The notes: a model not told the origin generated them from the sequence alone. A stretch of DNA of 64,000 nt from Chloroflexota bacterium (GCA_026706455.1 JAPOYS010000146.1:31248-95247); one strand, 5' to 3'. Positions 9,199-18,948 are shown, counted from the first letter of the stretch. Program-made: numbers and translations.

Positions 9199-11880
9199 AT
9201 GGCAGCGAATTCCTCTCTAAGCCAGGACATTCATACACTCGGCAATTGGCTCGGCATCATCATCCAAGAGCAGCGCGGAATGGAAGCCTTCGAATTGGTC
9301 GAGGAGATCCGCGCCATGTCCAAAGCGCGCCGCAGCGGCGACGCGGCCGCCGCCTTTCAATTGGCCGACCGCCTGGAGAATCTGCCGCTCGATTCGAAAA
9401 ACATCCTCATCAAAGCCTTTTCCAATTACTTTCAGCTGATCAATATCGCCGAAGACTTGCAGCGCATACGGGTGATCCGCCAGCGGGAAGCCAAGGGGAC
9501 GCTGCGAGAATCCATCATCAATGCCATCCAGACCTTGCAGGAAAGCGGCAAATCAGCCGCTGAGACGCGCGCGCTGCTGGAGCAAACGCGGCTGCGACTC
9601 GTGCTGACGGCGCATCCGTCGGAAGCGAAACGGCAAGAGATTCTGGTGATTCTGCGCCAAATCGCGCAGATGATGGAGAAGAGAGACCGTCAAATCCTGC
9701 TGCCGCGCGAGCTGCGCCGGCTTGAAAGCGATCTGGCGGAAGAAATCGAGGAATTGTGGCAGACCCGGCAGGTTAGAGCTTCCAAGAAACAGGTTTCCGA
9801 CGAAGTCGACTTTGGCATTTATTTCATTCGCTCGGTCATCCTGGATGTGGTCATCGACATTTATGAAGACCTGCAGCTTGCGCTTGAGCAATGCTACCCG
9901 GATGACGATTGGGCGGAGTTGCCGCCGGTCCTGCGATACGCGTCCTGGATCGGGGGCGACCGCGATGGCAACCCCAACGTGACCACCGATGTTACGTTGC
10001 AGACCTTGGCGACGCTAAGACATACTGCGCGGCAGATTTACCTGGAAGAGATTGAAGCGCTGGCTCAAAATCTGACGCAGGATACGGATCTATTTGGCGC
10101 GTCGCCCGATCTGCGCATCGCCGTCGCTGCCGAGTACTCGGCTGGCGAGCGCTACGCCGGCGAAATCTACCGGCAGATGCTGGCGATCATTGCCGACAGA
10201 CTCCGGTCAGATCGCTACCATTCCAGTCGTGAGTTGCTCGGCGACCTTCTGCTCATTCAAGATAGCCTGCGGGCGCACAACGGCACGCGCGCCGCCTTGG
10301 GCGCGGCGCAACGGCTGGTGCGCAAGGTTCGTCTGTTTGGCTTGCATCTTGTCCCGCTCGAAGTGCGTGAAGACGCGGGGCTGCACGCGGCGGCGCTGGA
10401 TGAACTCTTCAGCCATTACGGGATCGTGGCCGACTACAGCAGCTTGCCCGAAGCTGAGAAGCAGGGGCTGCTGACGGCTGAAATTCGCAACAGGCGTCCG
10501 CTCTTCCCTAACGAGATCATGGTCTTCAGCGAGACGACGCAAAGCATCATCCGCACCTGGCGTATGATCGCGGAAGCGCATGCCCGCTACGACGCCATCG
10601 TGATTGACACCGTCATCGCCAGCATGACCAAGCAGCCAAGCGATGTATTGGCGATGCTGCTGTTCGCGCGCGAAGTCGGCATCGACAACGAGCTGTATAT
10701 CGTGCCGCTCTTCGAGACGATAGACGATCTGTACCGCTCGCCGGAAATCATGGACGCGCTATTTGACAACCCCGAGTATCGCAAACATCTGGTTGCGCGC
10801 GCCGGCAAACGCGGGCTGCGGCAACAAGTGATGATCGGCTATTCGGACAGCAGCAAGGACGGCGGCTACCTGGCTTCCAACTGGAATCTGTATAATGCGC
10901 AGCGAATTCTCACCGCCAAATGTGTGGAGAAAGGCGTCTCCCTCGAACTGTTTCACGGGCGCGGCGGCAGCATCGGCCGCGGCGGCGGACCGACCAATCG
11001 GGCGATTCTTTCGCAGCCGCCCGAATCCCTGCGCGGCGGCGTAAAAATTACCGAACAGGGCGAAGTGATCGCATACCGCTACAGCAATCGCGGCATCGGC
11101 CATCGCCATCTGAACCAGGTATTGAACGCCGTGCTGATCGGCATGGGCTTGCAAGAACGGCGTCATGTGCCCAATCGCTACTTTGAAGTAATGGCGCGGC
11201 TGTCTGAACTAAGCCAAGAATACTATCGCAAATTTGTATACGAGACCGACGGATTCCTCGATTATTGGCAACAGGCAACGCCAATCAATGAACTGGCGCG
11301 GATGCAGATCAGTTCGCGCCCGGCCAAACGCCAGGCGAAAGGCGGCTTCTCCGCCATGCGCGCTATACCATGGATGTTCAGTTGGATGCAGAGCCGCGCG
11401 ATCGTACCGAGTTGGTTCGGGCTGGGCGCCGCCTTCAAGACCTTTGCGGATGAAGAAGCCGGAGGCTTGCAGATCTTGCAGGAGATGTACGGCAGCTGGT
11501 CCTTTTTCCAGGCTTTAATCGACAACGCCCAGTTGGATGTCGCCAAAGCGGACATGGGAATCGCCGAACTGTATGCGTCTTTGGTGGAGCCCAGAGATTT
11601 GCGCGACGATTTCTTCAACTGGATAAAGGGTGAGCACGCGCTAAGCAGTCAGATGATCACGCGCGTCACTGGTCAAGACAGTCTGCTGGCGAATATGGCC
11701 GCCATTAAGACTTCAATCGAACGGCGCAATCCTTATGTCGATCCCCTGAACTTCATGCAGGTGGCGCTGTTGCGCGAGTTGCGCCAGTTGGATGAAGGCG
11801 ACCCGAGTTGGCGGCCCGTACTGGATGCCACGCTAGCCACCATCAATGGCATCGCCGCCGGCATGAAAACAACGGGTTAG
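9199..11880 (+). CDS. ppc: Phosphoenolpyruvate carboxylase
   Basis: This 893-residue enzyme carboxylates PEP to oxaloacetate, refilling the citrate cycle. It carries the catalytic histidine in VLTAHPSEAK (His139; most homologues have Thr rather than Ser after the proline). It also has GGDRDGNPNVT (about 252-262), GYSDSSKDGGYLASNW (about 547-562), FHGRGGSIGRGGGP (about 585-598) and QGEVIAYRYSN. The C-terminus INGIAAGMKTTG is the standard PEPC end with K in place of the usual R. No N-terminal phosphorylation serine of the plant type is present. Length is normal for a bacterial PEPC. The gene stands alone on the plus strand and fits functionally with citrate synthase, aconitase and KorAB elsewhere in the window. 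Confidence 0.97.
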   Translation: MAANSSLSQDIHTLGNWLGIIIQEQRGMEAFELVEEIRAMSKARRSGDAAAAFQLADRLENLPLDSKNILIKAFSNYFQLINIAEDLQRIRVIRQREAKGTLRESIINAIQTLQESGKSAAETRALLEQTRLRLVLTAHPSEAKRQEILVILRQIAQMMEKRDRQILLPRELRRLESDLAEEIEELWQTRQVRASKKQVSDEVDFGIYFIRSVILDVVIDIYEDLQLALEQCYPDDDWAELPPVLRYASWIGGDRDGNPNVTTDVTLQTLATLRHTARQIYLEEIEALAQNLTQDTDLFGASPDLRIAVAAEYSAGERYAGEIYRQMLAIIADRLRSDRYHSSRELLGDLLLIQDSLRAHNGTRAALGAAQRLVRKVRLFGLHLVPLEVREDAGLHAAALDELFSHYGIVADYSSLPEAEKQGLLTAEIRNRRPLFPNEIMVFSETTQSIIRTWRMIAEAHARYDAIVIDTVIASMTKQPSDVLAMLLFAREVGIDNELYIVPLFETIDDLYRSPEIMDALFDNPEYRKHLVARAGKRGLRQQVMIGYSDSSKDGGYLASNWNLYNAQRILTAKCVEKGVSLELFHGRGGSIGRGGGPTNRAILSQPPESLRGGVKITEQGEVIAYRYSNRGIGHRHLNQVLNAVLIGMGLQERRHVPNRYFEVMARLSELSQEYYRKFVYETDGFLDYWQQATPINELARMQISSRPAKRQAKGGFSAMRAIPWMFSWMQSRAIVPSWFGLGAAFKTFADEEAGGLQILQEMYGSWSFFQALIDNAQLDVAKADMGIAELYASLVEPRDLRDDFFNWIKGEHALSSQMITRVTGQDSLLANMAAIKTSIERRNPYVDPLNFMQVALLRELRQLDEGDPSWRPVLDATLATINGIAAGMKTTG

Positions 11881-11887
11881 CGCGACT

Positions 11888-12273
11888 CTATCCCCGGTCC
11901 CAGCCGTCGCGGTCAAATCGCTGTATTTCAACTCGATAACCTGAGAGATCCCGCAAGAAGAAGTGATAGATCTGGTAGGTCTCATTGTACTGGGGCGGGT
12001 GCTCGCAAGCCCAGCCGCGCGCAATGATCCGCTCGTACCAGCCGTCCACGTCCTCCGCACCAGTGTGAAGATGAGCCCGGCTGAGGTTTCTGGCGCTTCA
12101 TAGTTTTGACAAATCCCGATGTATGCCCGGCGCCCGCAGACGCGATAGATGCGGCAAGCGCCTTGATCGAGGGCGAGCGGGAAGCCTAGCACATCTTCGT
12201 AAAATCGAGCGGAACGCGCCAAATCGCGCGTGGTTACAAAGGTAATCTGTGAATCAATTGGCAGTTCGCTCAC
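11888..12273 (-). pseudogene. VOC (glyoxalase-fold) protein, single frameshift
   Basis: The first 70 residues (DSQITFVTTRDLARSARFYE then DVLGFPLALDQGACRIYRV) are a clear vicinal-oxygen-chelate half-module. After GLIFTL the frame changes. The correct continuation, AEDVDGWYERIIARGWACEH then PPQYNETYQIYHFFLRDLSG and YRVEIQRFD, is in another frame and ends at the TAG at 11888-11890. One base appears to be missing at about 12057-12062. Read through, the frame with the apparent deletion runs to 11833, into the 3' end of ppc. The start is GTG, overlapping the stop of the upstream M1-like gene (GTGA, 12270-12273). It is either a fresh pseudogene or an assembly error, since both halves remain well conserved. 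Substrate unknown. Confidence 0.75.
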
Positions 12274-13919
12274 GGCGATTCCTCGGGCGCCGCCAATTCC
12301 GGCGCGGCCTCTGCATCCTCCGGTTCAACAAATAGCGAGTGATCGTCGTATACGCGCAGGTATTCGCTGCGGGTCGCTTGCGTTAAGGCGCGCTCTTCCG
12401 GCTGAAGCTGGCGCCAGAACAGTATTGGATCGGCGATTCGCCCTTCCCCCGCCGCCAGATAGGCGCGCAGCAAATTGAAGAACGAGTCATCGCCGATATC
12501 GACGCGCAGGTTGTGCAACATTTGAACGCCCCGCAAGTAAACGGCGTTGATGTATTCGCGCGCGGTGGCAAACTCGTATACGTTGCTATCCACCTTGCCC
12601 TGCGGGAAGAAGTTGGCGACGCGGAAAGACCACCACCAATTTCTGGATGCGGGATAGAACTTCTCAATGAACAGGTATTCACTATAGGTTGCCAGCGCCT
12701 CGTCCAGCCAGGGATTGAGCGCCGAATCGCTGCCTACGGTCGCGTACCACCACTGATGAGCGATCTCGTGGACTGAGATCAGCGTCAAGTAATTGCGGGG
12801 ACCGCCCTTGAAATTCGTGAACCAAGCGCCGCCGACAAACACTAGCCCGGTGAACTCCATGCCATCGGGAAAATCTCCCTGGACGATGACAAATCGTTCG
12901 CGCTTGTAGCCTCCGAATAGCGTCCCAAACAGATCCAGCGCCTTTTCGCTCTCGCCCAGCACATGCTCGGCGCCATCCAATCGGATGCCATTCGCGTTGA
13001 TCTGCGCGTCGGCGAATGAATAGACTTCGGCCACCAGGTCATCAGCAATCTGGATCGTGGCGAGCGACATTTCCTCACTCAAGCTGATGGCAAAGTCGCG
13101 CGAACTCTTCAGTTGAATCTCCCATTTGCCCGGGCCTAGCGGCTCGACCGCGCCCGGCGCCGCCAGCGTCAACGGTTCGGCCGCCCCTTCCACCGTCACG
13201 CTCACCTGCCAATCCGCCACATCGTATACGATCTGCTCGCCGACGCCGACGGGTTCGTGAATCCGCCAATCATCATCCAGACGCGCGGCCACAGCCGGCA
13301 GGAAATGTCCCAGATTCAGTTGGCGCGGGCTATAGCCGAAGAATCCCCGATAGGAGCGCAATCCGTCGCGGATTTCGGTCGGATGCAGGTCAAAGCGCAG
13401 CCCGATCTCAAGCCAGCAGTCAGGCGCCAGCGGCTCGGCCAATTCGACGCGCAGTCGGTTCAAGAGCAGTTCATAATCAGCTGACAGATCGTTGACGGTC
13501 AGATCCAGCAACGCGAAGCTGCCCTCCCACTGATTCGTCTGAACATCGAGGACGATCTCGGCGAGCGGCGCCGCCTCGCGATTGTGGAATCGAATGACCT
13601 GGACGACTTCCGCCGCCTTCGCTTCGTAATCAATGCGAACATCGGCGCGCGCGCGTCGGGCTGGTCGATCGCTTTCGTCGTCATCGCAAAGCGCGGGCTT
13701 GTTTAGAACCGCCTGGGCTGTTGGCTCGCTTTCCATCGCGCCCGTGACAGCGACTTCTCGTGTCGAAGTTGGAGGTATGGGGCTTGACTGGAGGCGAATT
13801 TGGCGCGCGCTGCTGCCCACCGTGGCGGCCGCCGGCGAAACCTTCGACAAGCTGCAGCCGGTCAAAGCGATTGCGCAGGCGATGCACAGAACGAGATGGC
13901 GAAACATGGACGGAATCAT
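12270..13919 (-). CDS. M1-like metallopeptidase lipoprotein
   Basis: This protein of about 549 residues has a lipoprotein signal ending LTGC (MFRHLVLCIACAIALTGCS). It also has a zinc site HEIAHQWW (about residue 383) with the third ligand downstream in WLDEALATYSEY, the arrangement of M1 aminopeptidases. The preceding GAWFTNFKGGPRNYLTLISV replaces the usual GAMEN exopeptidase motif, so it may not be a classical aminopeptidase. A beta-rich N-terminal domain precedes the catalytic part. A longer reading from TTG at 13943 exists, but AAAGGG lies six bases before the ATG at 13919, so I chose 13919. It probably acts on peptides at the cell surface. The downstream VOC gene overlaps its stop. Confidence 0.82.
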   Translation of the reverse strand: MIPSMFRHLVLCIACAIALTGCSLSKVSPAAATVGSSARQIRLQSSPIPPTSTREVAVTGAMESEPTAQAVLNKPALCDDDESDRPARRARADVRIDYEAKAAEVVQVIRFHNREAAPLAEIVLDVQTNQWEGSFALLDLTVNDLSADYELLLNRLRVELAEPLAPDCWLEIGLRFDLHPTEIRDGLRSYRGFFGYSPRQLNLGHFLPAVAARLDDDWRIHEPVGVGEQIVYDVADWQVSVTVEGAAEPLTLAAPGAVEPLGPGKWEIQLKSSRDFAISLSEEMSLATIQIADDLVAEVYSFADAQINANGIRLDGAEHVLGESEKALDLFGTLFGGYKRERFVIVQGDFPDGMEFTGLVFVGGAWFTNFKGGPRNYLTLISVHEIAHQWWYATVGSDSALNPWLDEALATYSEYLFIEKFYPASRNWWWSFRVANFFPQGKVDSNVYEFATAREYINAVYLRGVQMLHNLRVDIGDDSFFNLLRAYLAAGEGRIADPILFWRQLQPEERALTQATRSEYLRVYDDHSLFVEPEDAEAAPELAAPEESP

Positions 13920-13968
13920 ACTAAGCCCTTTTGTCTCAAGCAATCCAATCTTGACCGCCGCGACGCGT

Positions 13969-13995
13969 TTGACTGAATCTGTCCTGTGCTATGCT
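13969..13995 (+). promoter_or_regulatory. Weak candidate promoter for the UbiA gene
   Basis: TTGACT at 13969-13974 is followed after 15 bp by TATGCT at 13990-13995. The -10 is preceded by TGC, the extended -10 context seen at several other genes here. The short spacer makes this a weak call. The start codon is 46 bp downstream. Confidence 0.3.
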
Positions 13996-14040
13996 TTACG
14001 AATACGCTCGTCCACAGATGATAATTCGGACTCATTTCAG

Positions 14041-14958
14041 ATGGACACCACTCATTCAAAGCAGCGGCACAGCATGATCGCCGCCGCTATCCGACTGTCG
14101 CGCTGGCGCGAGCATGTCCCCTTTACGATACCGCTGACCATCATCGGGGGCCTGCTGGCTCTTGAGCCGATGGAATCGCCTGTTGACTGGCGACTATTTG
14201 CCGTCTTGACGGCCAACATCCTCGCCATGTCGTTCGCATTCATGCTGAACAATATTGAAGACGCGCCCGATGACGCGCTGGACTCAAATAAGAAAAGGCA
14301 CAATGTCATTAGCAGCGGGCAGCTGAGCCGCCGCGAGGGCATAATTCTGACGGCTGCGGCCTTTCTCCTTTCGCTGCTGCTCTACGCTTTCAGCGGCGCG
14401 CTGACGCTCGTTACTGGCTTGGCGATTCTCGCTCTGTGTTACCTGTATTCAGCGCATCCATTCCGCTTGAAGGCGCGCCCGATAAGCGATGTACTGACGC
14501 ACGCGCTTATGCTCAGTGGACTATTGATTGCTGTGGGCTATTTCACCTATGGCAGCGAGCCGCGCGATGTTTGGCTGGTGATAGGCGCGGCCAGCCTGTT
14601 TTCGGCTTACGGCCAATTCTACAACCAGATCGTCGATTACGAGGTGGACAAAGCGGCGGGATTGAAGAATACAGCCGTGCTATTGGGCAAAGGACCGACG
14701 TCTATGCTCGGGCACTTCTCAATCGCTGCCGCCCTTGTCTGCATGCTTGCCGCCATCGCGCAAGGGCTCTTCCCCGCCTGGCTCGGTACGATACTGATTA
14801 TAGGCCTTGTCACGACGATCATTTTCCCCTGGGAATTCGACATGCGCGGCAATTTAGCGCGCGATGGAGGCAACGTGCAGCGGCCCGGCTTGATAATCGC
14901 CAACATGCTGGCGCTGGTCTGGCTAGCTTCAAATATGGGCGCGATCACCATCCTCTGA
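14041..14958 (+). CDS. UbiA-family prenyltransferase
   Basis: This 305-residue integral membrane protein has both Asp-rich motifs of the UbiA superfamily: NNIEDAPDDALD (about residues 70-81) and FYNQIVDYEVDK (about 193-204). These bind the Mg-diphosphate of a prenyl donor. Eight or nine hydrophobic helices follow the family pattern. Members attach prenyl chains to quinone, chlorophyll, heme or lipid head groups. No quinone, heme or bacteriochlorophyll genes are adjacent, so the acceptor is unknown. A longer open frame extends to 13633, but it overlaps the divergent M1-like gene and lacks family similarity. The ATG at 14041 gives the usual short N-terminus. Confidence 0.85.
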   Translation: MDTTHSKQRHSMIAAAIRLSRWREHVPFTIPLTIIGGLLALEPMESPVDWRLFAVLTANILAMSFAFMLNNIEDAPDDALDSNKKRHNVISSGQLSRREGIILTAAAFLLSLLLYAFSGALTLVTGLAILALCYLYSAHPFRLKARPISDVLTHALMLSGLLIAVGYFTYGSEPRDVWLVIGAASLFSAYGQFYNQIVDYEVDKAAGLKNTAVLLGKGPTSMLGHFSIAAALVCMLAAIAQGLFPAWLGTILIIGLVTTIIFPWEFDMRGNLARDGGNVQRPGLIIANMLALVWLASNMGAITIL

Positions 14959-15016
14959 GCGCAGTCGGAGCGCGATGTGGTAGAATTGCCTTGTACAGAA
15001 ACGCGCGCAACAGCCT

Positions 15017-15409
15017 ATGGCGGACTTTCACCAGATTCTCTTTACGATGCACATCCTGTATTCCTTAGCGCTGGGAGTCTGGGCGGCGTATTCGGCTGCC
15101 CGGCGGGAGGCGATTTCGGGCCAGTTTTGGGGCGCCGTCGTTACCTACGCGCTGCTGGCGGGCGCGACCTTGCTGGTCGGCGGCGTCCTGCTGCTATCGG
15201 GCCTGCAGCCGCGCTCGGGCCGTATTGTCGTTTACTTGCTCTACATGGTATGGCTCGCCATCATCATGCCGGGACTGTTCAGCCTCATGGGCGGCCGCGA
15301 CGATATGCGCGCCGCGCTTGCCTTTTCACTGCTGGCTTTCTTTAACTTCTTCACTTCGCTCAGCATGTTGGAGCGAGAATTGGTCGGTCCGTGGGTTGCG
15401 CCGTCGTAG
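15017..15409 (+). CDS. Small four-helix membrane protein, unknown
   Basis: This 130-residue protein has four evident membrane segments, among them MHILYSLALGVWAAYSAA, FWGAVVTYALLAGATLLVGG, IVVYLLYMVWLAIIMPGLFS and AALAFSLLAFFNFFTSLSML. A short charged loop with GGRDDMR separates the last two. I recognise no catalytic motif and cannot name a family. It lies between the UbiA gene (59 bp upstream) and the CCA-adding enzyme (24 bp downstream) on the same strand, so it may share their transcript. Coding is supported by the coherent helix pattern and the tight spacing. Confidence 0.7.
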   Translation: MADFHQILFTMHILYSLALGVWAAYSAARREAISGQFWGAVVTYALLAGATLLVGGVLLLSGLQPRSGRIVVYLLYMVWLAIIMPGLFSLMGGRDDMRAALAFSLLAFFNFFTSLSMLERELVGPWVAPS

Positions 15410-15432
15410 AGCCGATGATGCAGGATTGAGCG

Positions 15433-16821
15433 ATGTCAGGCATTGGCGCCGACGCGACTCCCCGTGCGCAGACGAGTGAAATCCGGCGCGTATTCGGGCC
15501 GCAAATCTCCGAGTTGATCCGCCGCGTCGCGCAGCCGGCGAAGGACAGCGGCTTGAAGCTATTTCTTGTCGGCGGCTTTGTGCGCGACCTGTGGCTTGGC
15601 CAGCGCAGCTTCGATCTGGACTTCGTTCTCGAAGGCGACGCCATTGATTTTGCCGAAGCTTTAGCCGGGCTTTATGGCGGCGCAATTCAAATTCACGCGC
15701 CATTTGGCACGGCAAAATGGACGCTGGACGAAGCGGTCGCCGAGAGTCTGTCGCTGGCGCTCGACCAGATTCCCTCCCATGTGGACTTCACGACGGCGCG
15801 CAAAGAAATCTATGCCTATCCGTCCGCGCTGCCGGCTGTCGCGCCAGGTGAAATTAGGCAGGATCTCCTGCGGCGCGATTTCACCATCAACGCGCTGGCT
15901 TTGCAGCTGAGCCCCCGAATTTGCGCCGGCGAGGTGATTGATGTCGCAGGCGGCGTCAATGATCTAGACAAGGGACTGATACGAGTCTTGCAAGAGCAGA
16001 GCTTTGTCGACGACCCGACGCGCGTGATCCGAGCGCATCGCTACGCTCAGAGATACGGTTTTGAGGTCGAAGCGCAGACGGCCGCCTGGATGCGGGAGGC
16101 GCTGCCAATTCTCGGGCGGCTAACGGGCCAGCGGCTGCGTAACGAGATTGACCTGATCCTGCGCGAACCGGAAGCTGGCCAGATTCTGCTGCGCCTGCAA
16201 GAGCTGGGCGCGCTGCATCACATTCACCTGGCCTTCGTCGTCAGCGCTCGTTTGCCAGAACTGCTCGCGCGCTGCACTAGCGCCCGACCGCCCTGGAGTG
16301 CGGACGACGCCGATGGGCAGACGCTTCGCTGGAGCGCGCTCTTGGCGAGCGTCGACCCAACCGACGCGCGCGACATCTGCGAGAGATTGGCTCTGACGAA
16401 AGCTTTGACAAATGCGATAGTGGCAAGCGCGCATCTGGCAGCGCGTATAGGAATTCTCAACGACCCGAATCTCAGCCCGAGCCAGATCACGCGGATGCTC
16501 GACAAGCTGCCGGATGCAGCGCTTGAGGTTGGCTGGCTGCTGGCGGCGGAGAAGTCTCAGGCTATGGCCAATCTGACCGCCTACGCTTCTGATTGGCGTC
16601 ATCGGCGCGCGACGATTTCCGGCGCTGATTTGAAGGCGATGGGCATTGAGCCGGGACCGCTCTACCGGCGCCTACTGGAACAATTGCGCTTCGCCTGGAT
16701 TGAAAAGGAGATCCAGTCAGTGCGAGACGAAGAGGCGTTGTTGCATGAGCTTTTGGCTGCTGAAGGCTGTGCGCCAGCCGATCCTGATTGGCGCCGGCTG
16801 CGAGAGCGCGACTCATCATGA
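15433..16821 (+). CDS. cca: CCA tRNA nucleotidyltransferase / poly(A) polymerase family
   Basis: This 462-residue class II nucleotidyltransferase adds or repairs the 3' CCA of tRNAs. It has LFLVGGFVRDLWLGQ (residues 44-57) followed by the metal-binding acidic pair in SFDLDFVLEG. The flexible-loop and nucleotide motif RRDFTINALALQL lies near 147-159, and ADD-type LIRVLQEQSFVDDPTRVIRA holds the template Asp-Arg region. A helical C-terminal part completes the usual length. The tRNA at the right edge of this window encodes its own CCA, so here the role may be mainly repair. A poly(A) polymerase activity cannot be excluded from sequence alone. Confidence 0.9.
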   Translation: MSGIGADATPRAQTSEIRRVFGPQISELIRRVAQPAKDSGLKLFLVGGFVRDLWLGQRSFDLDFVLEGDAIDFAEALAGLYGGAIQIHAPFGTAKWTLDEAVAESLSLALDQIPSHVDFTTARKEIYAYPSALPAVAPGEIRQDLLRRDFTINALALQLSPRICAGEVIDVAGGVNDLDKGLIRVLQEQSFVDDPTRVIRAHRYAQRYGFEVEAQTAAWMREALPILGRLTGQRLRNEIDLILREPEAGQILLRLQELGALHHIHLAFVVSARLPELLARCTSARPPWSADDADGQTLRWSALLASVDPTDARDICERLALTKALTNAIVASAHLAARIGILNDPNLSPSQITRMLDKLPDAALEVGWLLAAEKSQAMANLTAYASDWRHRRATISGADLKAMGIEPGPLYRRLLEQLRFAWIEKEIQSVRDEEALLHELLAAEGCAPADPDWRRLRERDSS

Positions 16822-16980
16822 TACGAGGCGCGGACCGTCGCGATTGCGCCGATACGCGGGCGCGCTAATAGTTCCTTTAGGCATGGGCAAGGCTCTTGTA
16901 ATCTGTCGCTGGCAAATTCGACGACGATAACGAAGAGACTAACGCGTACTAAGCGCGCCACCTGCATTCGGAGGTTAGAC

Positions 16981-18948
16981 ATGGAAAATGTCACAATTGG
17001 CTTGGCGCTCGTGGCCGGCATATTGTCCTTCATTTCGCCCTGCGTATTGCCGCTGGTGCCCGCCTATATTGGCTACATGGGCGGGCGCCTCACGCATAAT
17101 GTCAGCAGACAATCGGCCGCCGGAACCCCCGCCGCGACAAGCTGGAGCCTGCGCGCGCAAATGCTGCTGCATGGCATCGCCTTCGTCCTCGGCTTCACAA
17201 TCGTATTCGTCTTAATCGGCTTGTTCACGACCGCCTTGTCGAGTCTGGCGGGCCAGCACGTCAGCACATTCACGGAGATGCTCGGTCGCGTCGGCGGCTT
17301 TGTGATCATCTTCTTCGGTTTCCAGTTCATGGGGGTTATGCCGCGCTTCTTCGCCTGGCTGCGCAGGAAAGAGCAAGCCAGTATTCTCGACAATATGCTG
17401 TTCAGTCTGGGCTTCGCAGTCCTCGCGAGCGCGTTGATTTACTGGGGCGTCCTCAAGCAGGCGGCTGTCGCTCTGCCCTTGATCGCCGCTCTGCTCGCCG
17501 CTCTTTTCGTCAAGGGCGCCTTTACGCAACCGGCTGCATTCTGGCATCGCTTGCTGGAACGGCTGGAGTCCCTTCTGTATTCGGATACGCGCGGCGATAT
17601 TGGCGGCAGCGAACGCGAAGGCTTGCTGGGCTCCACCTTCATGGGCATGGTTTTTTCCGCCGGTTGGACGCCTTGCATCGGTCCGCTTCTCGGGACGATC
17701 TTGACCGTGGCGGCGGCAAGCGGCGCGACCAGCGGCGACATCGCGCAAGGCATGCTCTTATTAAGCGCATATTCCATCGGGCTCGGCATTCCATTTGTGA
17801 TCACCGCGCTCCTCATGAATGGCGCGCAGGGCATTCTGCGCCGCCTGCAGCGACACATGCACAAGATTGAGTTGCTCAGCGGCACGCTCTTGATCGGCAT
17901 CGGCTTGCTGGTGGCCAGCGGGCAATTGCAGAGCCTAAGCCAGACATTCTCCCGGGGCGAATTCGCCGATTTCACCTTTCGCGTCGAAGAATGCGGCGTC
18001 GGCTACTTTGAAGGCGAGCTGCGCCTAAGCCACCTTGGCGCCTGCCTCGGCGGTTCCTTATTGCCGGTGGCCATCAATCAGAGCGCCAGCGGCCATTTCG
18101 CGCCCGCGACGCCGGAACAGCAATACCTCTTCCACGCGGAGGCGGGACGAACGATCGATTTCGAAGCGCGCGCGCTGAATGAAGCCCTGCCGGATTTCGA
18201 GTTTGCGCTATTTGGACCGGACGATGTAGAACTAGCGCGAACGACCGGGTCGGCCAGCCTGGAAGCCGACGGCCGGCTGTACCCCTTGGTTGGCTTTCGC
18301 CCCGCCGAGGACGGGCTGTATCGCGCCGTACTCCGCAATGAGGACCTGGCCGAGCCCGCTCGTTTCCGCGTCAAAGTACGCGATGCGGAAAAGATCGAAG
18401 CGGCGCCCTCGCCGCAATCGCCGGCAGAAGCGGCCAGCACAACGGAGAAAGACGCTGCCGCCGCTGACGATTCGATGAACAGCTTCGCTGATATCGCCGC
18501 CGATTTGGAACCGGCCCTGGGCTTGGCCGTTGGGAATCGCGCGCCAGCCTTTGTAGTTGAGACGCTCGACCGCGCGTCCGTCAAGCTTGCTGATCTGCGC
18601 GGTCGCATCACGCTCTTGAACTTCTGGGGCACCTGGTGTGGACCCTGCCGGCGCGAAATGCCGGAGTTTCAAAAAGCCTATGAAGAATGGAACGCGCGCG
18701 GATTCGAGATTCTCGCAATCGCCTACAACGATAGCGAAGCGGCGATGGCGGACTTTCGCGCTGAATTCGGTTTGAGTTTCCCGTTGGCGCTGGATAAAAG
18801 CGGTGAAATTAATGATGCCTACGGCATTCAGACGCGTCCCAGCTCCTACCTGGTCGACCAAGACGGCGTCATTTTGGCGCGGCACTTTGGTATCATGACC
18901 GAGTTGCAACTTAGCGAGCTGCTGATGGACGCTTTCGCGCGCGAGTGA
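16981..18948 (+). CDS. CcdA transmembrane reductant transporter fused to a TlpA-like thioredoxin
   Basis: This 655-residue fusion has three parts. Residues 1 to about 320 are a CcdA/DsbD-type membrane domain with the redox cysteines in SFISPCVLPLVPAYIGYMGG and FSAGWTPCIGPLLGT. A beta-rich extracytoplasmic region (about 330-480) ends in a low-complexity Ala-rich linker. The C-terminal thioredoxin-like domain has LNFWGTWCGPCRREMPEF (active site WCGPC near 552-556). CcdA passes electrons from cytoplasmic thioredoxin across the membrane; here the acceptor is built in. GGAGG lies seven bases before the ATG. A second TlpA gene follows 19 bp after the stop, so the pair likely acts on the same extracytoplasmic thiols, such as apocytochrome c. 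Confidence 0.88.
   Translation: MENVTIGLALVAGILSFISPCVLPLVPAYIGYMGGRLTHNVSRQSAAGTPAATSWSLRAQMLLHGIAFVLGFTIVFVLIGLFTTALSSLAGQHVSTFTEMLGRVGGFVIIFFGFQFMGVMPRFFAWLRRKEQASILDNMLFSLGFAVLASALIYWGVLKQAAVALPLIAALLAALFVKGAFTQPAAFWHRLLERLESLLYSDTRGDIGGSEREGLLGSTFMGMVFSAGWTPCIGPLLGTILTVAAASGATSGDIAQGMLLLSAYSIGLGIPFVITALLMNGAQGILRRLQRHMHKIELLSGTLLIGIGLLVASGQLQSLSQTFSRGEFADFTFRVEECGVGYFEGELRLSHLGACLGGSLLPVAINQSASGHFAPATPEQQYLFHAEAGRTIDFEARALNEALPDFEFALFGPDDVELARTTGSASLEADGRLYPLVGFRPAEDGLYRAVLRNEDLAEPARFRVKVRDAEKIEAAPSPQSPAEAASTTEKDAAAADDSMNSFADIAADLEPALGLAVGNRAPAFVVETLDRASVKLADLRGRITLLNFWGTWCGPCRREMPEFQKAYEEWNARGFEILAIAYNDSEAAMADFRAEFGLSFPLALDKSGEINDAYGIQTRPSSYLVDQDGVILARHFGIMTELQLSELLMDAFARE

Noticed and set aside
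13633..14040. Possible N-terminal extension of the UbiA protein
   Set aside because: The open frame continues upstream but covers the divergent M1-like gene. The extra sequence is not hydrophobic or conserved in type, and the ATG at 14041 suits the family.
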